In this document: one piece after another, positions 48,201 through 56,035 of the stretch
Layout of the letters: every line of letters starts with the position of its first letter
Position numbering within the stretch: the stretch's first letter is position 1
Origin: Aquimarina pacifica
Lineage (GTDB): Bacteria; Bacteroidota; Bacteroidia; Flavobacteriales; Flavobacteriaceae
Reading direction: 5' to 3'
Assembly (NCBI RefSeq): GCF_000520955.1
Contig: NZ_JACC01000032.1
Location: forward strand, 1 to 64,000
DNA length: 64,000 nucleotides
Notes under the pieces: model-generated
Told to the model about the DNA's origin: nothing
The model's database searches: none
What the model saw: the letters and a program-made list of their open reading frames with translations, nothing else
Translations under genes and position numbers: made by a program

Positions 48201-48944
48201 TTAATATTTAGATATGAATTGAGCAAAATCTTTTGGATAATTTGCTAAGGCATATTCCATCAAATCATCTGTTTCTGCTTCTTGAGTTTTTACTTTCCCA
48301 TCAAATCTTTCAAATACTTCAATATCTTTAAGAAGTCCGTGAGCTTCAACAACTTTATATAAATAACTTTGCTTCAAAAAGTTAGAAAACTTCAAAAACT
48401 CTATTTGATTGTTAAAAAGACTTTTGTTTTTATACAGTGATGTGAAATAACTTTCGAAATAGTGACCAATAACCTGAGGATTAGCACACTTAAAAACAGA
48501 TACATCGTAAAGCTTTACATTCTCTTCATCAAAATCAAAAAAGAATTTCGCTCCTTTTTCCTTATAAAAATCTACGGATTCTTTTCTACTAACTTCTCTT
48601 TCTCCTCGAACAAAGAAATCTTTTACTTCTATATCTTTATTAAATGGTACTTTATGGTCAATATAGAGATAATCAGGTTGAAGATGCACTAATTTTTGAA
48701 ATCCAATAACCTGAGCATCAACTTCTGAAACCTCATCTGTTGCTGTTTCCATTAGATGTGAAACATTATCATAAGGAATCCCTAACTGTTTAACCAAGGC
48801 TACACCTCGATTATCTGTAAACAAAGAAATTTTACCAAACTTTTTTTTGACTTCTATTGCACTTAATAAAAGGCTTGTAAGTTCTTTTGCTTTATTATGG
48901 GTATTAGCCAACAAGCTCGCGCGAAATATATGGATAGGTGTCAT
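48201..48944 (-). CDS. Glycosyltransferase-like protein of unknown function
   Basis: 247 residues. The N-terminal part (I-S-L-F-T-D-N-R-G, then Y-L-Y-I-D-H-K) resembles the Rossmann-like half of Bacteroidota proteins of the DUF6734 kind, related in pattern to GT-A sugar transferases, with an acidic D-H in place of a clear D-x-D. It is similar in style to the first 230 residues of the gene before it. The start at 48944 overlaps the end of that gene by 41 bp in another frame, so the two are probably translationally coupled and may work together. No signal peptide or membrane segment. I cannot name a reaction; sugar transfer to the peptide is an inference from neighbours. Confidence 0.65.
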   Translation of the reverse strand: MTPIHIFRASLLANTHNKAKELTSLLLSAIEVKKKFGKISLFTDNRGVALVKQLGIPYDNVSHLMETATDEVSEVDAQVIGFQKLVHLQPDYLYIDHKVPFNKDIEVKDFFVRGEREVSRKESVDFYKEKGAKFFFDFDEENVKLYDVSVFKCANPQVIGHYFESYFTSLYKNKSLFNNQIEFLKFSNFLKQSYLYKVVEAHGLLKDIEVFERFDGKVKTQEAETDDLMEYALANYPKDFAQFISKY

Positions 48945-50562
48945 CTTCGATTAGTGTTTTTTGATTTTTTGAATTAAATTTAAATAGCTCTAAGTGTGGA
49001 TTAAGATCTTTGTTAGGATTAACTACAATTGGATCTTTTCTGTTATCGTGATCAGAATCAATTACAAATTTTCCAACATTTTCTTCTGTCTTTTGTTTTT
49101 CATTCTCAATTCTCATTTCATCTTCATGATCTATTACGTTTAGGCATAAATGTGATGGAACTAAATGCTGTTCTACCCCAATTTTTCTTAGTCTTACGGT
49201 GATTTCTATATCTTCAAAACCATAGTTCTCCATCTTTAGATTATATCCTCCGATTTCTCTAAAATCATCTCTATGCACCCCTACTCGCCCATAAGCACCT
49301 ACGTGACTAACTATTGAACACCTGAAATATTGATTAGGTCTTTTTTCTATTTGACTCAAACAATATGTCAAATAACTCTCTGTCATATAATTATCGGCAT
49401 CTGCATTGAAAAGATATTCTCCCTTTGCTAGAAAATGAATGGCATTTTTAGGTAATGTTCTATGATAAAACTGAGCATCATAATTTCTAAAATAATGTAT
49501 CAATCCATCCTCAATACCTTTTACAAACCAATCTTGATCATATAAAATCTCCTGCAAACCATCTTGAGAGTTATAATCAATAATGTTAAGGTCGACTGCA
49601 CCATCAAACTTTCGTGCTACTTCAAGATTACATTTTACTGTTTCTAGAAGGTGCTCTTTCCTATTCATTACCACTGTACATAGACTAATCTTGACCTTGT
49701 TCTTAATTTCCCATTTCTTAGGTATTAGAAAATCATATTCTGGAAAATCATTTCGGATAATCTCAACATAAGTTTCTTGAATTTCTTCTCCACTAATAGT
49801 TGATACCTGATGATCCATACTCCCAACCTGAATCATTTTAGTTTCTAGTTCTCCAAACAATTTTCGAACATTTGATTTTGTAGATTTAGTAATGCAAAAC
49901 AATAAATATTCTTCAATGATCAAGCTCGAATCTACGTACCAATTACTAGCTCTTGTGGCTGTTAGGCATTGATAAAAATTATTTACATATGTATCCCTAA
50001 GTTCAAGATTATTAAATCCTAAAATCCTACAATCAAAAGCGTACTCATTATTTTGTACAAATTCATCAATATTGATACCTGTCATATCAACTATCCAAGA
50101 AAAAACCTTTAGAAATGGGAATTGTACTTTATGACTATTGGGATCTATAAACCCATCACGTACTATATTGTATTCTGAAGCAACCAATACATCTTCTGTG
50201 TAATTCTTAATTATATTGGTGATCTCTCCTTCTTTCAAATGAATATTCCAGTCAATATAAACGAATGGTTCATTTTGCTTTGCCAAAGCTAACATTTTGG
50301 CCTCGATCCAAAGATGTTCTCCGCTATTGACTAACTCTAAATCCGAAAAGACATCTCCAACATTTAGTTTTTCAAAATGTTGTGTACATGCTAAATCTGT
50401 AATGATCTCTATTTTAAAATTATTCTTTTTTGCATTTAATGCCGATAATGATAAATTAAGCATTGATTGCTGCAGAGTATCTTCAAAACTCCTCTTTTTT
50501 TCTGTTTTCTCCCATTGCTGTTTGATAGCTTTAGGCCAAAAACAATAAACCAGTTTGTTCAT
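48904..50562 (-). CDS. Two-domain glycosyltransferase (DUF6734-like + GT2/GT7-C)
   Basis: 552 residues. The first 240 begin with M-N-K-L-V-Y-C-F-W-P-K and contain F-V-Y-I-D-W-N, resembling DUF6734-type proteins. From about residue 285 a GT2-like GT-A fold starts (K-I-S-L-C-T-V-V-M-N-R), with N-A-D-A-D-N as the metal-binding D-x-D and a C-terminal galactosyltransferase-type motif, G-Y-N-L-K-M-E-N-Y-G-F-E-D-I-E. It therefore looks like a fusion of two sugar-transferase-related units, possibly bifunctional. The gene starts 387 bp after the ABC exporter gene and its 3' end overlaps the next gene by 41 bp. Likely role: adding a sugar to the NRPS product. The GT2 half is well supported; the N-terminal half less so. 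Confidence 0.8.
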   Translation of the reverse strand: MNKLVYCFWPKAIKQQWEKTEKKRSFEDTLQQSMLNLSLSALNAKKNNFKIEIITDLACTQHFEKLNVGDVFSDLELVNSGEHLWIEAKMLALAKQNEPFVYIDWNIHLKEGEITNIIKNYTEDVLVASEYNIVRDGFIDPNSHKVQFPFLKVFSWIVDMTGINIDEFVQNNEYAFDCRILGFNNLELRDTYVNNFYQCLTATRASNWYVDSSLIIEEYLLFCITKSTKSNVRKLFGELETKMIQVGSMDHQVSTISGEEIQETYVEIIRNDFPEYDFLIPKKWEIKNKVKISLCTVVMNRKEHLLETVKCNLEVARKFDGAVDLNIIDYNSQDGLQEILYDQDWFVKGIEDGLIHYFRNYDAQFYHRTLPKNAIHFLAKGEYLFNADADNYMTESYLTYCLSQIEKRPNQYFRCSIVSHVGAYGRVGVHRDDFREIGGYNLKMENYGFEDIEITVRLRKIGVEQHLVPSHLCLNVIDHEDEMRIENEKQKTEENVGKFVIDSDHDNRKDPIVVNPNKDLNPHLELFKFNSKNQKTLIEDDTYPYISRELVG

Positions 50563-50948
50563 AGAATTGTGATTTAATTATTTATTTTATATGTATTTAA
50601 TTGAATGTTGTTATGCTTTAAAAATCCTCTTACGCTCCTTGTATTAAAACAGAAGCTTATATAGATAAAAAGTACTTCTCTTCTAAGACTAGTACCATTT
50701 ATGATGTAGTTATGGTTAAAATAATCTGAAAATATTTTTTGCTAACCCAAGCCATATACATAGAGTATAACAGCGCTACGATTTAACTTTCTGACTAAGA
50801 AATAATAGAAAAAGATAGTACGTCTGAAATTGCATTTTAAGTGCATCCTTCGAATGGGATACTACTGTATTAGCATATATCAATATTCTGACTATGCTTT
50901 ATTTCTAATTTTTTTGATGATTTTCAAAAAAGAATTAATACGTAAATT
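50563..50948. other. Intergenic gap between ABC exporter and glycosyltransferase genes
   Basis: 386 bp with no gene. Close to the exporter's stop there is only an A/T stem (TTTTTTGA/TCAAAAAA, near 50910-50931) that might weakly terminate. No promoter element could be assigned. Confidence 0.45.
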
Positions 50949-52583
50949 CTAAGCCCAAAAACTTTCAGTAAGTTTTTCTTCTTTCTGAACTTGTACATCT
51001 TTTATAATCTGACCATGATCAAACTTTATAATACGATCAGCTTGATGAAAATAAGCATCGTCGTGTGTTACAGCAATGATAGTTTTTCCTTCTGCCTTGA
51101 GTTTTGGTATTAATTTTTCGTAAAAGAATTTTCTGAAATGCGGATCTTGATCTGCAGCCCATTCATCGAGAACTAGAATAGGTTTATTTTCTAATAATGT
51201 AAATATCAATGACATTCTTTTACTTTGTCCCTTAGAATAATGTCTTCTAGCAGACTCTTCTTTGTCATCCTCTACTACTTTATCCATACTCATGAGTTTA
51301 AGTAATTCTATATAATCTTTATTATTTTCTAATGTGTAATTATCATAATTCTTAGAAAAAATGTGATTATTAGTAAAAACCGCAGCTATTAAACTTTGTA
51401 AGTTATGTCTCTGTTCGTATTTTAAGTTTGTACCGTTGAGAATGGTTTGTCCTTCTGTTGCTTCATATAATCCGGTAAGTACATTGATAAAAGTACTTTT
51501 CCCACTTCCATTTCCGCCAACTATAAAAATGGTCTCTCCTTCTTTAATCTCTAAGTTTATGGGGCCTAGAGCAAAACCATCTTCTTTATCTCCTGTGTAA
51601 GAAAAAGACATATCACGATACTGCAATGAATCAAATCTGGCTACGGGTCTCTCTGATGTCACGCCTTCTTCAAAAGAAATATGAAAATCTTTAACAAAGT
51701 TTTTAATTCTCTTATTGGCAACAATTAGTTGTGTATAGATAGGCTGTAAATTAATCAAATTGTTTATAGGTCCCGATATAAATAATATGATTACAACGTA
51801 TGAGATAACATCTTTGGTTTCTAATAGTCCAAGAACGGGTAATAAAAATAATATAACAGCAACTACCATATAAAGGCCATATTGACTTATCAAATTAATC
51901 GATAAAAACACATAATTAATTTTAAAATCAAGTTGTTTTGATTGATCACGATTAACTGATAGATATTTATTCATTAAAGAACTTCTTCTAAAAAAGTTTA
52001 GTTTCAATTCTTTAAAACCATTCATTACATCATCTACATACTTAAAATATTGTTCATTATATACTTTTAACTCAGCCACTTGTTTTGACATAGAGTGCAT
52101 TATAATAAGATAACATACCGCTACTATAATAATCAAAGACAATACTATAAAAGCAGAAGGAACTGATAGTAAGAAAAGGTATACTATCCCCAATATTAAC
52201 ATTAAAATAGAATTTACTGTATGCGTTACAGTCTGCGGTAAAGAGGCAAATGTACGCAAATCCTCTACCGCTGTGTAGAATCGATACTTTCCGAATTTTT
52301 CTAAAAGAATTAGAGGGGCTTTTAATATTTGATTAAAAATTTTCTTTTCATTTTCATATAATAGTTCAAAAGAAAAGTGGTTTAGTTTTTTCTGAAAAAT
52401 TATATTTAATAAATAGGTATATACTACAATTGCCAGAAAAACTATCCCTATATAATCTTTAGAAAACTCTGGATTTCCTGATAAGACGTTATTAATTATA
52501 TAGATAATTCCAAAACTTAATACAGTATTTGGAATAGCATATAATACTATATAAACAATCGATTTAAATTTTAGTTTTAACAT
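50949..52583 (-). CDS. Cyclic-peptide-type ABC exporter (SyrD/PvdE-like)
   Basis: 544 residues, a fused membrane-ATPase half transporter. Six hydrophobic helices fall in about 10-30, 45-62, 120-140, 145-162, 225-255 and 258-285. The ATPase has Walker A V-G-G-N-G-S-G-K-S-T (355-364), a signature Y-S-K-G-Q (Lys in place of the usual Gly of S-G-G-Q) and Walker B I-L-V-L-D-E-W-A-A-D-Q-D-P. That Walker B with W-A-A-D-Q-D-P is typical of the YojI/SyrD/PvdE family, which exports NRPS peptides across the inner membrane. It acts as a homodimer. Its place between thioesterase and glycosyltransferase genes fits export of the cluster's product. Family assignment is firm; substrate is inferred. Confidence 0.92.
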   Translation of the reverse strand: MLKLKFKSIVYIVLYAIPNTVLSFGIIYIINNVLSGNPEFSKDYIGIVFLAIVVYTYLLNIIFQKKLNHFSFELLYENEKKIFNQILKAPLILLEKFGKYRFYTAVEDLRTFASLPQTVTHTVNSILMLILGIVYLFLLSVPSAFIVLSLIIIVAVCYLIIMHSMSKQVAELKVYNEQYFKYVDDVMNGFKELKLNFFRRSSLMNKYLSVNRDQSKQLDFKINYVFLSINLISQYGLYMVVAVILFLLPVLGLLETKDVISYVVIILFISGPINNLINLQPIYTQLIVANKRIKNFVKDFHISFEEGVTSERPVARFDSLQYRDMSFSYTGDKEDGFALGPINLEIKEGETIFIVGGNGSGKSTFINVLTGLYEATEGQTILNGTNLKYEQRHNLQSLIAAVFTNNHIFSKNYDNYTLENNKDYIELLKLMSMDKVVEDDKEESARRHYSKGQSKRMSLIFTLLENKPILVLDEWAADQDPHFRKFFYEKLIPKLKAEGKTIIAVTHDDAYFHQADRIIKFDHGQIIKDVQVQKEEKLTESFWA

Positions 52584-52686
52584 TTCTTTTGAAATTTAAA
52601 TTTTGATAACTGATTACTGGATTTCGTTAATTGAATATATTTCTATATCTAACATCCAAATCTATTTTGACTTAATTTTAAGGAGG

Positions 52687-52752
52687 GTGACTATACCTGT
52701 TCTAATTTAAATTGAGCTAAGAGAAAACTATGATATAGCAGTGGCTATACCT
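52687..52752. repeat. Imperfect direct repeat upstream of the ABC exporter
   Basis: GTGACTATACCT (52687-52698) and GTGGCTATACCT (52741-52752) lie 54 bp apart, and the AT-rich bases after each copy are also alike. They are about 105-170 bp upstream of the exporter start, in a 266-bp gap, and could be a regulator site or a local duplication. Confidence 0.3.
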
Positions 52753-52849
52753 CTCTTTTATTTTAAAGTGTCAAGTAAAAAGACACAATTTTTATTACGT
52801 AAACTTAGTTTAGAAATGGTGTTAAATCTGTAAATAAATACTAGTACAC

Positions 52850-53599
52850 TTAATAAATAGGCTTTAGTGATAATTCATCAGAATTATTGATAATTATATT
52901 GGCTATTTGATCAGAATGCTTATGAATGAAGAAATGATTTCCTTCTAAAATTTTGTATTGAAACTTTGAAGTTGTAAACCTCTCCCAATTTTTTATATTT
53001 TTCGAATTCCTTTCCTCTGAACCCATCAGCACATAAATTGGTGATTTAAGTTGTATATCCTGATCAATATTTTCCTTCTCCAAAACTTCAAAATCTGACC
53101 TCATTATTGGGCTAAAAAATTCGTATAATTCTTCGGATTGTAATACTTCTTCTGGTATTCCTCCTAAACGTCTTAATTCTGTTTTGAAGTCTTCATCATT
53201 CATTAAATATCTCTTCTTTATTACTTCAATACCATTTTCATCAATTTCTATAACTCCTGGTCCGGCATTGCCAGAAACCACTAAACTTAGCGGTGGGTCA
53301 AAAACTTCTTCTAGTTTCTTTGTTAAAAATAGCCCTAGAGTGGCCCCCATACTGTGCCCATATATCATATAAGGTTTATCATTCCTAAGCTCTCTTATTT
53401 GACGATAATAATCTAGAACCGCAGCATTAAAATCTACTAGAATGTCCTCATGTAATCGCTTTCCTCTTCCTGGTAGTTCTAATGAAATTAATTCAAAATT
53501 GGTATCAAACCCCATGGTTTTTTTAAGGAAATCATAAGAGTAACAATTCCCTCCTGCAAAATGGAGAAAGAATATTTGTGTTTTATCTAACTTATACAT
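52850..53599 (-). CDS. Type II thioesterase
   Basis: 249 residues, usual for the family. Type II thioesterases free stalled or wrongly primed carrier domains in NRPS/PKS systems. Seen: F-L-H-F-A-G-G-N near 11-18, E-L-P-G-R-G (41-46), nucleophile G-H-S-M-G with Ser83 and the late His222 in G-N-H-F-F-I. At the usual acid position the sequence reads M-G-S-E-E-R-N, so Glu195 or Glu196 may stand in for the normal Asp. It is only 16 bp from the TonB-receptor gene and shares an operon with NRPS-1. Since no TE domain is fused to any NRPS in view, it might also take part in release, which is inference. Confidence 0.92.
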   Translation of the reverse strand: MYKLDKTQIFFLHFAGGNCYSYDFLKKTMGFDTNFELISLELPGRGKRLHEDILVDFNAAVLDYYRQIRELRNDKPYMIYGHSMGATLGLFLTKKLEEVFDPPLSLVVSGNAGPGVIEIDENGIEVIKKRYLMNDEDFKTELRRLGGIPEEVLQSEELYEFFSPIMRSDFEVLEKENIDQDIQLKSPIYVLMGSEERNSKNIKNWERFTTSKFQYKILEGNHFFIHKHSDQIANIIINNSDELSLKPIY

Positions 53600-53614
53600 A
53601 TCGTTAATTTTTAT

Positions 53615-56005
53615 TTAGATTCCTGCCCTTCTCTTTTCTTCTTCATTACCAGAGTTTCTATTTTTAGAATTAATATTCTTATTCCCAAATTTGTAACTCA
53701 TTGATATTTTCAAGTAACGATTACTCGGAAAAGATTGGTACGTTTGCTTAACATCATTAACAATAAAAGTTCTCTTGACAGGACTCGTGTCAAAAATATC
53801 ATAGACTCCGACCGTTGTTTGCAAGTTATTATCAAACATTGAATGTCTTAAAGTAAGATCAATACTGAAAGCCTCACTATTATCAAAAAGATAAGATTTA
53901 GACGGAGAATTATACCATGAATTAATCTGGCCTTTAAGTGTTTTGGATCTATTCAAGGTAAAAGTATTATTAGTGCTAAAATAGAAACCCCAACCATTTT
54001 GTTCTACTGCATCAACATTTTCATTATAAAAATCAGATTCTGAATAACTTAAACTAATTGTATTCTGGCTTTCCCACCAAGAAAAAGCACTTAATTGATA
54101 CGTTTGATTAATACCATAATTATATTGATCATTAAAATTTTCTCTTGTAATTAATTGCTCATTGGTCTCATCATTTACAGAAAAGACGGGTCCAAAACCA
54201 TCAGAGGTATAGCTCAAAAATAGATTGGTAGTTAATTTTCCTTTATAGGTATGACTCAGTTCAATATTATCGGTAAATGAGGGTTGTAAGAAAGGATTTC
54301 CTACCGATGACATATTACTGTTAATTATAAACCTAAAAGGGTTTAAAAAAGTATAGTATGGCCTGTTTATTCTTTTTCCATAACTCCCTGAGAAAGAATT
54401 ATCGTCATTCATTTTATACGACAAATATGCTGTCGGAAAAACTTTTGTATAGTCATTGGTATTCGTGACATTTAAGGTTCGAGATATCCCTTTTGTATCT
54501 GTGCCTTCATATCGCAACCCTATTTGAGCAGTCCATTTTTCTGTTAATTCTCTGGTCGCATTAATATAAATGGCCTTTGTTTCTTCTTCATATTCAAACT
54601 CATTTGAGAGTCCGGTGTTTAGAAAAGGTTCATCATCTATAATATCAAAATAAGTAGGAACACTTTCATTATTAATAACACTAAATTTCCCTCCATATGA
54701 TAGCTTGAGCTTATCAATAGGATGCTCAACATCAATTCTTGCGCTATAATTTATATAATCTAATTCAACCAGGTTATTCTGTGCCGTTATTAGATTGAGA
54801 AAAGTATTTGTTGCTGATAAACTATTGGTAACAAAATCTCTATCTTGTTGTTCTGAATATTTAAAATAATCTAAATCAACTGATATTTTTCTTCCAAGGG
54901 TATCTAATTCAGTTATAAAATGAACATTGGCAGAATAATTATATGTATCATCTTTATTAAAACCTTTAGTTGTTAATAAAGAATCTAATGTATTTGAGGT
55001 ATTAAAAATCTCTGTTACTGCATCATCTCCCATATCCGGTTGTAGCGTATTTCCTAAAAGCTGAATCCCCATAGATGTTCTATCACTTATGTCATAATCA
55101 AATTCTACTCTTCCTGAAAAGCGTTTTTGTTGTGTTATTCTTTGTAACTCAGTTTGCCACAAACCATCGGTATAAAAAACTTCTAATTCTTCTATTTCTT
55201 CAAAATCTCCTAATCGGGTATTCAAGTTAAGAAGTGCTCTAACCTTATTTTTATTATACAAGAAGTTATTTCTAAATTCATAATAGGCATACTTAGCCTG
55301 AACATAAGTTCCTGATGTAGAGTTGCTCCAAGTATTTTTAACTCCTTTTTTATAAACTATATTAATTAATCCACTGTTTCCCTCTGCTTCATACTTTGCT
55401 GGCGGATTTGTAATGATTTCTATTTTATCAATATCATCTGCTGCTATTGAACTTAAATAACTGGTAAGCTCATCCTCAGAAAGTTGCATTAATCTCCCAT
55501 CGATTAATATATTCATATTACTTTTTCCAATCATGACGATTTCGTCTCCCTGTACTCTAATGCCTGGTGCTACTTTTAGAGCATCCATAACATCTCCTCC
55601 ACTTACGGCTATATTGTTGTCCAGATTAAACACTAATCGATCTACTTTTCTTTCGATAGTTCTTTTTTTAGAAACCAATAGGACCTCATCGAGGCTATTA
55701 TTTTCTTCTTCTAAAACAATATCTCCCAATACCACTGGTGCTTCTTCTAATACCACTTTTTTTGTCCAATCCTTATATCCTAAAAAACTTACATTAAGTA
55801 AATAACTTCCACTTATAGACTCTAAGCTAAAACTTCCATCATCTTCAGTTATACTTCCTGCAATAATTTCGCCATTAGAATTGGTAAGGAAAACATTAAC
55901 AAAAGCCATGGGTTCAGTTTTGTTTTTTACTGTTCCTTTAACCTCAACCTGAGCAAGGCACCAATAAGGAACTAATAAAAGGAGTAATATGCGTACTTTA
56001 AACAT
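53615..56005 (-). CDS. TonB-dependent outer-membrane receptor (OMP_b-brl type)
   Basis: 796 residues. Signal peptide to about residue 19 (W-C-L-A-Q), then a CarboxypepD_reg-like domain (about 22-105, G-T-V-K-N-K...D-G-S-F-S-L), a plug (about 120-215, with D-A-L-K-V-A-P-G-I-x-V and P-P-A-K-Y-E-A-E-G-N-S-G-L-I-N-I) and a long beta barrel to the end, ending in S-M-S-Y-K-F-G plus a polar tail. It probably takes up or passes a ligand through the outer membrane with TonB energy. It lies 31 bp after NRPS-1 and 16 bp before the thioesterase, so it is made with the biosynthetic enzymes. No iron-chelating chemistry is seen in the assembly line, so a siderophore role is not supported; recapture, export or immunity are alternatives. 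Confidence 0.9.
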   Translation of the reverse strand: MFKVRILLLLLVPYWCLAQVEVKGTVKNKTEPMAFVNVFLTNSNGEIIAGSITEDDGSFSLESISGSYLLNVSFLGYKDWTKKVVLEEAPVVLGDIVLEEENNSLDEVLLVSKKRTIERKVDRLVFNLDNNIAVSGGDVMDALKVAPGIRVQGDEIVMIGKSNMNILIDGRLMQLSEDELTSYLSSIAADDIDKIEIITNPPAKYEAEGNSGLINIVYKKGVKNTWSNSTSGTYVQAKYAYYEFRNNFLYNKNKVRALLNLNTRLGDFEEIEELEVFYTDGLWQTELQRITQQKRFSGRVEFDYDISDRTSMGIQLLGNTLQPDMGDDAVTEIFNTSNTLDSLLTTKGFNKDDTYNYSANVHFITELDTLGRKISVDLDYFKYSEQQDRDFVTNSLSATNTFLNLITAQNNLVELDYINYSARIDVEHPIDKLKLSYGGKFSVINNESVPTYFDIIDDEPFLNTGLSNEFEYEEETKAIYINATRELTEKWTAQIGLRYEGTDTKGISRTLNVTNTNDYTKVFPTAYLSYKMNDDNSFSGSYGKRINRPYYTFLNPFRFIINSNMSSVGNPFLQPSFTDNIELSHTYKGKLTTNLFLSYTSDGFGPVFSVNDETNEQLITRENFNDQYNYGINQTYQLSAFSWWESQNTISLSYSESDFYNENVDAVEQNGWGFYFSTNNTFTLNRSKTLKGQINSWYNSPSKSYLFDNSEAFSIDLTLRHSMFDNNLQTTVGVYDIFDTSPVKRTFIVNDVKQTYQSFPSNRYLKISMSYKFGNKNINSKNRNSGNEEEKRRAGI

Positions 56006-56035
56006 TGTGAAAGGGTTTATTTATTGATTAAGATT

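Noticed and set aside
52657..52664. TAGATTTG on the minus strand, matching the Bacteroidota -7 consensus, upstream of the ABC exporter
   Set aside because: No TTTG or TTG at the proper -33 distance; one 8-bp match in AT-rich DNA is expected by chance.
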